Below, in pieces: positions 37,421 to 49,006 of a DNA stretch of 64,000 nt. The stretch's first letter is position 1, and the number at the start of each line of letters is the position of its first letter. The position numbers and the translations under genes are program-made. The stretch comes from Frateuria aurantia DSM 6220 (GTDB lineage Bacteria > Pseudomonadota > Gammaproteobacteria > Xanthomonadales > Rhodanobacteraceae). The DNA lies in the NCBI RefSeq assembly GCF_000242255.2, contig NC_017033.1, positions 62,001 to 126,000 on the forward strand, read 5' to 3'. Under the pieces are notes generated by a model that worked only from the letters and a program-made list of their open reading frames with translations, ran no database searches and was not told the DNA's origin.

Positions 37421-38923
37421 ATGAGTCTGGCCCAGGTCCACAGCCGTGCGCAGTTGGGCATCCAGGCGCCGTCGGTACGGGTCGAGGTCCATACCGCGGG
37501 TGGTCTGCCCGCGACCCAGATCGTCGGTCTGCCCGAGGCGGCGGTCCGCGAGGCGCGTGATCGGGTAAGAGTGGCCATTCTCAGCGCGGCCTTCGACTAT
37601 CCCAGCCGCCGCATCACGGTGAATCTGGCGCCGGCCGAACTGCCCAAGGAGGGAGGCCGCTATGATCTGGCCATTGCCCTGGGCATTCTGGCCGCGACCG
37701 GCCAGTTGCCGGCCGGCGGTCTGGCGGATTGCGAATTTCTCGGTGAACTCTCCTTGTCAGGCCGGTTGCGGCCGGTGACCGGCGTGCTGCCGGCCCTGCT
37801 GGCCGCCCGCGAAGCCGGCCGGCGGGCCGTGGTACCGACCTGCAATGCGGCGGAGGCCAGCTTGCTGGAGGATGTGGACGTCCATGTCGCCGATCATCTG
37901 GGCGCGGTCTGCGGCTGGCTGCGTGGCGAGACTTCGCTGCCGCGCCCGGCCGAGGTTGCCGGCGCCAGGCCAGTCCGGTCACCGGACATCCCCGATCTGG
38001 TCGATGTGCGCGGGCAGCCACTGGCCCGGCGGGCGCTGGAGCTTGCCGCGGCAGGCGGTCATCATCTGCTGTTCAGTGGTCCGCCTGGCAGCGGCAAGAC
38101 CATGCTGGCCGAACGCCTGCCCGGCATTCTGCCGCCGCTGCAGCCGCATGAGCGAATCGAGGTGGTGGCCTTGCGCTCGGTGGCGGGCCTGGCTCCGGCC
38201 GAGGTGATGACCGCCTGCCGCCCGTTCCGCCATCCGCATCACAGTGCCTCGGCGGTGGCCATGGTCGGTGGCGGCAGTCATCCGCAGCCGGGCGAGATTT
38301 CGCTGGCTGATCACGGCGTGCTGTTTCTGGATGAACTGCCGGAATTCAGTCGGCATGTGCTGGAGTCGTTGCGCGAACCGCTGGAATCGGGCCATATCGT
38401 GATCGCCCGCGCGGCCCAGCGGGTCAGCTTTCCGGCCCGCTTCCAGCTGGTGGCCGCGATGAACCCTTGCCCCTGCGGCCATGCCGGCGACGGCAGTTCG
38501 CGCTGTCATTGCACGCCGGCCCAGATCCGGCATTACCGGGCCAAGCTGTCCGGCCCGCTGCTGGATCGGCTGGACCTGGTGGTGCAGGTGCCGGCGGTGG
38601 ACCTGGCCGCCCTGCTGGGCCCGGCCGCGGCGCGCGGGGAAAGCTCGTCCCAGGTGCGGGCCCGGGTGGTGGCGGCGCGCGAGTTGGCGATGCAGCGTGC
38701 CGGCTGCATCAATGCCGGCCTGGCGGGGACGGCGCTCGATCGCTGCTGCGTCCTGGCGGTCGCTGATCGCGGCTGGCTGACCCGGGCCATGCAGCAGCTT
38801 GGCCTCAGTGCCCGCAGCTATCACCGCATTCTGCGTCTGGCCCGGACCATTGCCGACCTGGAACCCTGCGAGACCCTGCAGCGCAGCCATCTGGCCGAGG
38901 CCATCGGCTATCGCTGGCGTTGA
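37421..38923 (+). CDS. comM: ComM/YifB-family Mg-chelatase-like AAA+ ATPase
   Basis: A 500-residue protein with an N-terminal Lon-protease-like domain (GLPEAAVREARDRVR), a magnesium-chelatase AAA core (Walker A SGPPGSGKTM, Walker B LFLDELPEF) and a C-terminal domain with a conserved Cys motif (NPCPCGHAG). ComM is a helicase-like branch-migration factor that helps integrate transforming DNA. Length is typical. Confidence 0.93.
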   Translation: MSLAQVHSRAQLGIQAPSVRVEVHTAGGLPATQIVGLPEAAVREARDRVRVAILSAAFDYPSRRITVNLAPAELPKEGGRYDLAIALGILAATGQLPAGGLADCEFLGELSLSGRLRPVTGVLPALLAAREAGRRAVVPTCNAAEASLLEDVDVHVADHLGAVCGWLRGETSLPRPAEVAGARPVRSPDIPDLVDVRGQPLARRALELAAAGGHHLLFSGPPGSGKTMLAERLPGILPPLQPHERIEVVALRSVAGLAPAEVMTACRPFRHPHHSASAVAMVGGGSHPQPGEISLADHGVLFLDELPEFSRHVLESLREPLESGHIVIARAAQRVSFPARFQLVAAMNPCPCGHAGDGSSRCHCTPAQIRHYRAKLSGPLLDRLDLVVQVPAVDLAALLGPAAARGESSSQVRARVVAARELAMQRAGCINAGLAGTALDRCCVLAVADRGWLTRAMQQLGLSARSYHRILRLARTIADLEPCETLQRSHLAEAIGYRWR

Positions 38924-38925
38924 AT

Positions 38926-39858
38926 TCAGTGTTCATGCCTGATCTGTGAAGCGGGCGGCGTGGCAGAGCGGCTGATGGTGGTGCGGACGAAGTAGCCGAT
39001 CTGGGTGATGGCCTGGCCGGCCTCGGGCAGCCACGGAGCCAGAGCCTGGAACACATGAATGGCATGGGGCCAGGTCTGCAGGGTGACGGCGGTGCCGAAG
39101 CTGCGCAGGTGCGCCGTGATCAGCTCGGCGTCGTGATGCAGGGGCTCGCTGGCCGAGGCCTGGATCAGCACCGGCGGCGCGCCGTGAAAGTCGCCGTGGA
39201 TCGGCGAGATCAGCGGGTCATCACGGGGGCGGTCAGGCACATAGGCCTGGATCAGTCGCTGCATGATGGTGCTGACATGACGCAGTTCGCGGCGACCCTG
39301 CCGGCGACGGGGACGCTCGGTGCTGCCGAGTTCGGTCCAGGGGCTGAGCGCCACGGCCGCCAGAGGCGGCCGGCCCTGGGCACACAGGGTATGCAGCAGG
39401 GCGAATACCAGGTTCCCGCCTGCACTGTCACCCATCAGGATGATGCGGCCCTGGCCGCGGCCGCTGGCCAGCAGGGCCTGATAGGCGGCCAGTACATCGT
39501 GGTAGCCGGCCGGAAAAGGTGCTTCGGGCGCCAGCCGGTGATCGCTTGCCACCAGCTCCAGTCCGCAGGCGCGGGCGATCCGGAACAGCATGCGGGCATG
39601 GGTGGCCGGACTGCCCAGCACATGGCCGCCGCCGTGCATATAGAAGATGATCGCGGCGGGGTCGGGCGTTCCGGTCGTGAACGTGGTGCAGGGAACCTTG
39701 CCCAGGATCTCATGCCGCCGGTCGGCATCGGGCGGTGTGCGACAGCGACTGATATGCTCAAGCTGTGCCCGGCTGCGGACGATGTCGCCGCGATCCTGCG
39801 CCAGTCGCGGCAGCAGCAGGAGATAGACGAACTTGACCAGATGCAGGCGCAGACTCAT
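38926..39858 (-). CDS. HSL-type alpha/beta hydrolase (esterase)
   Basis: A 310-residue esterase/lipase of the hormone-sensitive-lipase family: oxyanion motif MHGGGHV (74-80) and nucleophile Ser 145 in GDSAGG. A late His in PHAIHVF can complete the triad; the acid is probably in SASEPLHHDA. ATG 39858 has GAGGAG 5 bases upstream and is preferred to the adjacent GTG. Substrate unknown. It is convergent with comM, whose stop is 2 bases away. Confidence 0.82.
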   Translation of the reverse strand: MSLRLHLVKFVYLLLLPRLAQDRGDIVRSRAQLEHISRCRTPPDADRRHEILGKVPCTTFTTGTPDPAAIIFYMHGGGHVLGSPATHARMLFRIARACGLELVASDHRLAPEAPFPAGYHDVLAAYQALLASGRGQGRIILMGDSAGGNLVFALLHTLCAQGRPPLAAVALSPWTELGSTERPRRRQGRRELRHVSTIMQRLIQAYVPDRPRDDPLISPIHGDFHGAPPVLIQASASEPLHHDAELITAHLRSFGTAVTLQTWPHAIHVFQALAPWLPEAGQAITQIGYFVRTTISRSATPPASQIRHEH

Positions 39859-40002
39859 CACGGCTCCTCGTGAACGGGCGGACCGGCCCGGCTGCTACTG
39901 TACGCTGACAGCGAGGTAAAGGGCGGTCTTCCGGGGGCCTGGCGGCGATGGCGTATGATGCGCTGCGACAGTGCATGACATGAACAGGCAAGGGATGATT
40001 CG

Positions 40003-41793
40003 ATGACGATACCGCTTGGCTTGATGCTGACGGCGATGATGCTGATCGGCTTTGGTTCGCAGTGGCTGGCCTGGCGGGTCAAGCTGCCGGCGATCCTGTT
40101 TCTGCTGCTGGCCGGCATCGTGCTGGGCCCGGTGTCCGGACTGCTGCATCCGGACAAGATGATGGGTCCGCTGCTGTTTCCGGTGGTATCGCTGGCGGTG
40201 GCGCTGATCCTGTTCGAGGGCAGCCTCAGTCTGCGTTTCAGCGAGCTTCCGGGCATCGGCAGTGCGGTGCGGGGGCTGGCAAGCTATGGTGCGGTGACGG
40301 CCCTGCTGCTGCTGGCGGCCGCCGCCCATTGGCTGGCCGGTCTGGAGTGGCCGATCGCCCTGCTGTTCGGTGCCCTGACCTGTGTCACCGGCCCGACCGT
40401 GATCGCGCCGATGCTGCGCACCTTGCGGCCCAATGCCAAGGTCGGCAATGTACTGCGCTGGGAAGGCATCGTGGTCGATCCCATCGGCGCCCTGTTCGCG
40501 GTGCTGATTTACGAGGCTCTGGTCTCGCGCCAGGAAGGGCATTCGATCGGAGTGTTTCTGGTCACCATTCTGTGCGGGCTGGCGGTCGGCCTGATCGGCG
40601 GGCTGGTCCATGCGATCCTGCTGCGGCGGCATCTGATTCCCGAATATCTGCAGAACTTCGGCACCATGGCGGCGGTGCTGACCGCCTTCAGCCTGTCCAA
40701 TACCGTGGCTTCGGAATCGGGACTGCTGGCCGTGACCATCATGGGTGTCGTACTGGCCAATGCGCGTGGCGTGCATGTCGAGGATATCCTGGACTTCAAG
40801 GAGAATCTGACCACCTTGCTGGTCTCGATGCTGTTCATTCTGCTGGCCGCGCGATTGCAATGGCCGTTGCCGGACCATGTCCTGTGGTCGGGTGTGCTGG
40901 TCTTGCTGGCCTCGCAGTTTCTGATCCGTCCTTTCACGGTCTGGCTGTCGACCCTTGGCAGCAGCCTGAGCTGGCCCGAACGGGCCCTGATCGGCTGGGT
41001 GGCTCCGCGCGGCATCGTGGCCGCATCGGTGTCGGCGCTGTTCGCCTTGCGTCTGGATCCGCTGCATATGCATGGCAGTGCCGCGCTGGTGCCGCTGGTG
41101 TTCATCATGATCATCGGTACCGTGGTGCTGCAGAGCGCGACGGCGCGACCGCTGGCACGCTGGCTGAAGGTGGCCGAGCCGGATCCGCGGGGACTGCTGG
41201 TGTTCGGTTCGGACCCGGTGGCGCGGGCGGTAGCCCAGTCCCTGGTCGAGGCCGGCTTCCGGGTGATGGTGGCCGATGACGACTGGGATGGGATCCGGGT
41301 GGCCCGGATGGAAGGCTTCAATACCTTCTACGGCAATCCGGCTTCCAGTTATGCCGAACGGCATCTGGATCTGAGCGGCATCGGCAGCCTACTGGCGATG
41401 TCCACCCATCGCGACCGCAATTCCCTGGTCTGCGTGCACTACCGCCAGGAGTTCGGCCGCGACAAGGTGTTCCGCTTGCAGGAACTGGCGCCCGAGGAAG
41501 TGCGCAGCCGCGATGCCCTGCATGCCAGCCTGCAGGCCCCGGCCCTGTTTTCCGATGACATGACCCATGGCCGGTTCCGGGATCTGCTGGCGGCGGGCTG
41601 GCGGATCAAGGCTACCGGCCTGACCAGTACCTTCGACTGGCCGCGGTTTATCGAGCAATACGGTTCGCGCACCGTCCTGCTGTTCGGCATCGAGGAAAAA
41701 GGCCAGCTGCGGGTGGCCGCCGCACGCCGTGAACTGGAACCCAGACCGGGCTGGACGGTGATTGCGCTGGTCCCCTCCGAACGGCCAGACTGA
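40003..41793 (+). CDS. CPA1-type cation/proton antiporter with a TrkA-N-like domain
   Basis: A 596-residue protein. Residues 1-385 form about 12 helices of the sodium/hydrogen exchanger family (GALTCVTGPTVIAPML, GWVAPRGIVAASVSALF). The tail from about 395 looks like a nucleotide-binding regulatory domain (LLVFGSDPVARAVAQSLVEAGFRVMVADDD) followed by a further cytoplasmic part. It probably exchanges Na+ or K+ for protons for pH homeostasis. Confidence 0.82.
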   Translation: MTIPLGLMLTAMMLIGFGSQWLAWRVKLPAILFLLLAGIVLGPVSGLLHPDKMMGPLLFPVVSLAVALILFEGSLSLRFSELPGIGSAVRGLASYGAVTALLLLAAAAHWLAGLEWPIALLFGALTCVTGPTVIAPMLRTLRPNAKVGNVLRWEGIVVDPIGALFAVLIYEALVSRQEGHSIGVFLVTILCGLAVGLIGGLVHAILLRRHLIPEYLQNFGTMAAVLTAFSLSNTVASESGLLAVTIMGVVLANARGVHVEDILDFKENLTTLLVSMLFILLAARLQWPLPDHVLWSGVLVLLASQFLIRPFTVWLSTLGSSLSWPERALIGWVAPRGIVAASVSALFALRLDPLHMHGSAALVPLVFIMIIGTVVLQSATARPLARWLKVAEPDPRGLLVFGSDPVARAVAQSLVEAGFRVMVADDDWDGIRVARMEGFNTFYGNPASSYAERHLDLSGIGSLLAMSTHRDRNSLVCVHYRQEFGRDKVFRLQELAPEEVRSRDALHASLQAPALFSDDMTHGRFRDLLAAGWRIKATGLTSTFDWPRFIEQYGSRTVLLFGIEEKGQLRVAAARRELEPRPGWTVIALVPSERPD

Positions 41794-41886
41794 GGTCTGG
41801 CCAGAGCGACGCGTCTCGGCTTGAAGCGAACACGGCTCAGGCGGCGGTCCCAGGCCTGGTCCGCCGCACATCGGGATGAAATACGC

Positions 41887-41918
41887 GGCATGGCGGCTGG
41901 TTGCCCGGCGGCCATGCC
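41887..41918. terminator. Possible hairpin between convergent genes
   Basis: Arms GGCATGGC / GCCATGCC (8 base pairs) with a 16-base loop, between the antiporter gene and aceA. A second GC-rich repeat (GCGGCGG / CCGCCGC) lies at about 41840-41866. No T run. Confidence 0.35.
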
Positions 41919-41955
41919 GATCCCCTTCCCTGGATGAATCCGGCAGGCCGCTCGG

Positions 41956-43260
<1,305 letters not shown>

Positions 43261-43315
43261 TTCAGTACTCCGCGGCAATGATGGGGGGGAAGTGGTCGAT
43301 AGACCATGGCAGGGC

Positions 43316-44929
43316 TCACAGCTGGCGATAGGCCGGCAGGGTGAGGAAGTCGGTCAATTGGGGGGCATGGCTCAGCGTGGCCAGCAGTTCGGCGGCGGCA
43401 TCGGCCTTGGCGGCACCCGGCCATTGGCTGGTGGCCAGTGCCTGCCGATTGGCTTCCAGCACCTGGTCGAACAAGCTGAAGTCGATGTTGCTGCCGTCGC
43501 TCAGCTGCAGTGGTGGCTGACCCGAGGTGACCGGGTAGTGCAACCATTGCCACAGCTGGGCGCGCGAAATTTCGGCGGTGGCGGCGTCTTCCATCAGGTG
43601 GTGGATGGGCACGCAGCCCTGACCGGCCAGCCAGGCGGCGGTATAGCGCAGACAGACCTCGATGCTGTTCTCGAAGCCATCCCGGCTGATGTCACCTGCC
43701 GGGACGGCCAGCAGCTGCTCGGCGCTGACCTGCACATCCAGCCGTAGCTGGCCCAGCTGATTGGGGCCTGGCATATAGGTGTCGAATATTTCGGCAGCAA
43801 TCGGGACCAGTGCCGGATGGGCGACCCAGGTGCCGTCGTGACCGGCCTGCACTTCGCGCAACTTGTCGGCGCGTACCTTGTCCAGCGCCGCCTGGTTGGC
43901 CTGCTCATCACCCTTGATCGGAATCTGGGCGGCCATTCCTCCCATGGCCAGCGCGCCGCGCTGGTGGCAGGTCTTGATCAGCAGTTCGGAATAGGCCTTC
44001 AGGAACGGCACGCCCATGCCGACCTGGCTCCGCTCCGGCAGCAGTCGGTCCGGGTGGGCGCGCAGGGTTTTCAGATACGAGAAGATGTAATCCCAGCGCC
44101 CGCAATTGAGGCCGACGATGCGTCGGCGCAGGGCATGCAGGATCTCGTGCATCTGGAACACGGCCGGCAGGGTCTCGATCAGCACGGTGACCTTGAAGCT
44201 GCCGATCGGAAGCTCCAGAAACGCTTCGGCAAAGCTCAGCACCTCATCCCATAACGCGGCCTCTTCCATGGCCTGCAGCTTGGGCAGGTAGAAATAGGGA
44301 CCTCGCCGCTGCTGCAACAGCTGGCCGGCATTGTGGAAGGCGTACAGGCCGAAATCGAACAGGGCGCCGGAAAAGATTTCGCCATCGACGCGCACATGCT
44401 CCTCGGGAAGATGCCAGCCACGTGGGCGCACCATCAGCAAGGCCGGGGCAGGGCCGACCCGATAGGACTTGCCTTCAGGGGTGTCAAAATCCAGGGTGCC
44501 GGCGGTGGCCGCACGCAGATGCTGCTGGCCTTCCAGCTGATTGGTCCAGGTCGGGGCGTTGGAGTCCTCGAAGTCGGCCATGAACACTTTGGCACCTGAA
44601 TTGAGTGCATTGATGATCATCTTGCGATCGACCGGACCGGTGATCTCTACTCGCCGGTCCTGCAGTTCGTCCGGAATCGGCGCTACCTGCCAGTCGCCTT
44701 CGCGGATGGCCAGCGTGTCGGCACGAAAGCCGGGCAGGGCCCCGGCATCGAATTGGGCCTGTTGTTGCCGCCTGGCTTGCAACAGGGCCTGCCGGCGAGG
44801 CTCGAACCGCTGATGCAGCTGGCTCAGGAATTGCCGTGCTTCGGCAGTCAGCAGATCTTCATGGCCGGGCGCCGGATCGCAGTCAAGATGAGGTCCTGTG
44901 CTTGCCGGATACGCGGGTGATGCGACCAT
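43316..44929 (-). CDS. aceB: Malate synthase A
   Basis: A 537-residue enzyme condensing glyoxylate with acetyl-CoA to malate. Signatures: [70 protein letters not shown], and a C-terminal catalytic Asp in [12 protein letters not shown]. An AAGGAGAG site stands directly before the ATG. First gene of the aceB-aceA unit, divergent from a LysR regulator. Confidence 0.97.
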   Translation of the reverse strand: MVASPAYPASTGPHLDCDPAPGHEDLLTAEARQFLSQLHQRFEPRRQALLQARRQQQAQFDAGALPGFRADTLAIREGDWQVAPIPDELQDRRVEITGPVDRKMIINALNSGAKVFMADFEDSNAPTWTNQLEGQQHLRAATAGTLDFDTPEGKSYRVGPAPALLMVRPRGWHLPEEHVRVDGEIFSGALFDFGLYAFHNAGQLLQQRRGPYFYLPKLQAMEEAALWDEVLSFAEAFLELPIGSFKVTVLIETLPAVFQMHEILHALRRRIVGLNCGRWDYIFSYLKTLRAHPDRLLPERSQVGMGVPFLKAYSELLIKTCHQRGALAMGGMAAQIPIKGDEQANQAALDKVRADKLREVQAGHDGTWVAHPALVPIAAEIFDTYMPGPNQLGQLRLDVQVSAEQLLAVPAGDISRDGFENSIEVCLRYTAAWLAGQGCVPIHHLMEDAATAEISRAQLWQWLHYPVTSGQPPLQLSDGSNIDFSLFDQVLEANRQALATSQWPGAAKADAAAELLATLSHAPQLTDFLTLPAYRQL

Positions 44930-44993
44930 GACACTCTCCTTGCGATGGGGAGTGCCACCGTATGACCAATCCAGATAGTTGACAAAGCAAATG

Positions 44994-45014
44994 ATTCAAT
45001 CGTATCTATTGAAT
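44994..45014. promoter_or_regulatory. Candidate LysR operator between aceB and lysR
   Basis: ATTCAAT-N7-ATTGAAT, perfect 7-base arms in an AT-rich 130-base divergent gap. Size and spacing suit a LysR-type box. Confidence 0.5.
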
Positions 45015-45059
45015 TAATCAATATGATTGGCAAGTAACTGATATCAAAGAGGTGATCTC

Positions 45060-46073
45060 GTGGCCGAAGCGCGCAAACCGGGACGAAAGCCGGTAAATCC
45101 AGGTTCTGGAGGCAGCTCTGGAGACGCCGCGCGCTTCTATTACAAGGGCAGTCGCTACAAGCAGCTGCGGGCCTTCGTGCACACCGTCAAAGCCGGCTCC
45201 CTGTCACGGGCCAGCGAGGCCTTGTTCCTGTCCCAGCCCTCGGTCAGCCTGCAGTTGCAGGCCCTGGAACGGGAGCTGGGCGTCAGCCTGCTGGAGCGCC
45301 GCCGCCGCCGCATCCATCTCACCGAGGCCGGTGAAGCGCTTTACGAGCTGGCGCGGCCGCTGATCGAAGGCTGGGAGACCCTGGATCGCCGCTTCCAGGC
45401 CCGGGTCCAGGGGCTGCAGGCCGGTCGTCTGACCGTGGTGGCCGGTGCTTCGACCTTGCAGTATCTGCTGCCGCGCTTTGTCAGTCGTTTCCGCGAGCGC
45501 TATCCGGACGTACAGCTGCAGTTGGTCAGCATGACCGAACGCGACGGGATGGCCATGCTGCGCAATGACCGCGCCGATGTCCTGGTCGGCTCGATGCTGG
45601 ACGTGCCGGCCGATCTGAACTGGGCGCCGGTATTCCATTACGATCCGATGCTGGTGACGCCACCGGGTCATGCCTTGTTGGCACGACCGGGGCTGACTCT
45701 GGCCGATCTTTCCGGGTACGGTCTGATCCTTCCGCCGGACCGGCAGGCCACGTACCGGCTGGTGGACCTGATTTTCCAGCAGCAGCAGGTGCCCTATCAC
45801 GTCGCCATCGAGATTGGCGGCTGGGAGGCGATCAAGCAGTATGTCGCACTGGGCATGGGGATCACCATCATGCCCGGGCTGTGCGTGACCGAGGCCGATC
45901 AGGGCCGGCTGGGGATTCGCAATATCCGCCAGTTGCTGCCGCAGCGCAGTTACGGGGTGGCCTTGCGCCGCGGCAAGTTTCTCAGTCCGGAGGCCCGCAA
46001 TTTCGTGGATCTGCTGCGGCCTGGGCTGTCCACCACACGGGAGTACGATCAGGTCGGCGCCTCTGATCGCTGA
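45060..46073 (+). CDS. LysR-family regulator next to the glyoxylate genes
   Basis: A 337-residue LysR protein starting with GTG behind AGAGGTG. About 35 mostly polar residues precede the winged helix (LRAFVHTVKAGSLSRASEALFLSQPSVSLQLQALERELG), an unusual extension. The effector domain begins near residue 125. VAIEIGGWEAIKQYVALGMGITIMP is typical of the CysB/CbbR-like branch. Divergent placement suggests that it controls aceB-aceA; this is inference. Confidence 0.85.
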   Translation: MAEARKPGRKPVNPGSGGSSGDAARFYYKGSRYKQLRAFVHTVKAGSLSRASEALFLSQPSVSLQLQALERELGVSLLERRRRRIHLTEAGEALYELARPLIEGWETLDRRFQARVQGLQAGRLTVVAGASTLQYLLPRFVSRFRERYPDVQLQLVSMTERDGMAMLRNDRADVLVGSMLDVPADLNWAPVFHYDPMLVTPPGHALLARPGLTLADLSGYGLILPPDRQATYRLVDLIFQQQQVPYHVAIEIGGWEAIKQYVALGMGITIMPGLCVTEADQGRLGIRNIRQLLPQRSYGVALRRGKFLSPEARNFVDLLRPGLSTTREYDQVGASDR

Positions 46074-46199
46074 CCCTCCGGCGGATGCTGCCCCGCGGTG
46101 ATCAGCCAATGCCTTGCCGGCGTTTGCCTGATGCAGGGCAATCGGTTATCAACTGTCAACAAGGGGCGGGAAGGCCGCCCGCGGAGGATACGGTGATCG

Positions 46200-47423
46200 A
46201 TGACGGTCAAGCTCAGGAGCGGGGTGCTGGCAGGAGGGTTGTGGTTGGCCGGCAGTGCGCTGGGTCAGGAGCTGCAGCAGAATCCGCGCTACGAGAGTGA
46301 GGCTTATCTGGGCGTACGTTATCGCGATACGACCATGGTGTCCGATCAATTCCATCGCCGCGGGCATGCGCATACAGCCCGCCTGCAGCTCGGCTGGCTG
46401 CAGGCCATCGGCTCGCATTGGGCCGCATATGCCGAGATGACCGGGCTGTGGTCGTTGTTCGGGCGTGAATACGACGACACCAGCGGGCGGGTCACGGCTT
46501 ATCCTTCGGAAGCCGACCCGCCGGGCAAGGAGCTCAGCAATGCCTGGCTGGGTTATCGTGACCGCCATGCCGAGATAAGAATCGGAAGGCAGTATATCCG
46601 GCTGGGCAACGAACGATTTTTCGCACGCAATGGCTGGCGGCAGCATCCGCAGTCGTTCGATGGCTTCAGCAGTCGCTGGCAGCTCGCTCCGATGACGGTG
46701 CTGCGTTATGACTGGCTGGGTCAGGTCCATCGTACGGTTGGCGGTGACTTCTTTGATCGCGACCAACGCCGCTGGCATCTGCAGGCCCATGTGCTGCATG
46801 CCGAGCAGGGCTTGCCGCTGGGCGTTCTGTCGGCCTATGTCTATCTGATTCGCAATACCACCCGCGCCGTCAATTCCATGCGGATCCGGGGTCTGGGCTG
46901 GAGCGGACAGGCCAGTCCGGACCAGGGGCGCAGCCAGTTCAGCTGGGTGGCCGTGCTCGCACGGCAGGACAGTTACGGCAACAGCCCGCGGCCTTTCGAT
47001 CTGGCTTATCACCAGTTCGAGCTCAATTACGGGCTGAAGACGATCACGGCACGGGTCGGGGAGGAAGAGCTGGGCGGCGATGGCCGGACCGGTTTCAATA
47101 TCGCCTATGGCGCCGGCCATCCCTTCGATGGCTGGGTGGGCGTGTTCTCGATACCGGTGAATGGCCTGCGTGATCGTTACGCGGGCCTGCATGGCGAATT
47201 CGGCGGCAGTCGCTGCAGCTGGCAGCTGGTCTACCATCACTTCGATGCCGCCCATGGACACTCGGCCTATGGCCACGAGCTGGATGCCGGCGTACTGGCG
47301 CAATGGACATCGCGATTCTCCACCGAGCTGCAATACGGTCATTATCAGGGGCGGAATTTCAGTCATGACCAGCACAAGCTGTGGCTGATCCTGGAATACC
47401 GCTACGGTCGGCAGACCTTGTAG
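46200..47423 (+). CDS. Outer-membrane porin-like protein, alginate-export type
   Basis: A 407-residue exported protein (signal ending SALG) with alternating beta-strands throughout. GRQYIRLGNERFFARNGWRQHPQSFDGF resembles the alginate-export porin domain (AlgE-like). It should be a 16-18-stranded outer-membrane barrel for an anionic sugar polymer or organic acid; the cargo is not predictable. It ends with Leu rather than Phe. No alginate biosynthesis genes are near. Confidence 0.65.
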   Translation: MTVKLRSGVLAGGLWLAGSALGQELQQNPRYESEAYLGVRYRDTTMVSDQFHRRGHAHTARLQLGWLQAIGSHWAAYAEMTGLWSLFGREYDDTSGRVTAYPSEADPPGKELSNAWLGYRDRHAEIRIGRQYIRLGNERFFARNGWRQHPQSFDGFSSRWQLAPMTVLRYDWLGQVHRTVGGDFFDRDQRRWHLQAHVLHAEQGLPLGVLSAYVYLIRNTTRAVNSMRIRGLGWSGQASPDQGRSQFSWVAVLARQDSYGNSPRPFDLAYHQFELNYGLKTITARVGEEELGGDGRTGFNIAYGAGHPFDGWVGVFSIPVNGLRDRYAGLHGEFGGSRCSWQLVYHHFDAAHGHSAYGHELDAGVLAQWTSRFSTELQYGHYQGRNFSHDQHKLWLILEYRYGRQTL

Positions 47424-47685
47424 ATGGCCATGACATGAATTCCTTCACGGGCTCGTGGTGTGGTGTCAGGGTCAATCGAAAAATTCACATAAGACGTCTA
47501 GCACTCTTTACATGCAAGGTATGTGATGATTTTATTCATGAATATTTCAACTTATTGTATTTGATGAGTTATTGCACTGCATCTAGGTTAATGCTGCGCT
47601 GCGGGTGACAATGGCGGCCATGCCCGGATCGGACGGGATCGTATCCTGATCCGCTGCCGGTGGCTTTTGCATCCTGGAGATTCGC

Positions 47686-48945
<1,260 letters not shown>

Positions 48946-48954
48946 TCCGTTTCG

Positions 48955-48979
48955 CCGGGCGACCGCGTCGGTCGCCCGG
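48955..48979 (+). promoter_or_regulatory. Hairpin between icd and aceK
   Basis: CCGGGCGACC / GGTCGCCCGG, a perfect 10-base-pair stem with a 5-base loop. It ends 11 bases before the AAGGAG site of aceK. It may stabilise the icd message or reduce read-through into aceK, as the intercistronic repeats before E. coli aceK are thought to do. Confidence 0.55.
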
Positions 48980-49006
48980 TCCGGTGCCGGAAGGAGACCC
49001 GCCGTG

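Noticed and set aside
39895-41364. 489-codon minus-strand frame opposite the antiporter
   Set aside because: Gln/His/Arg-rich shadow with no similarity; the antiporter on the plus strand is clear.
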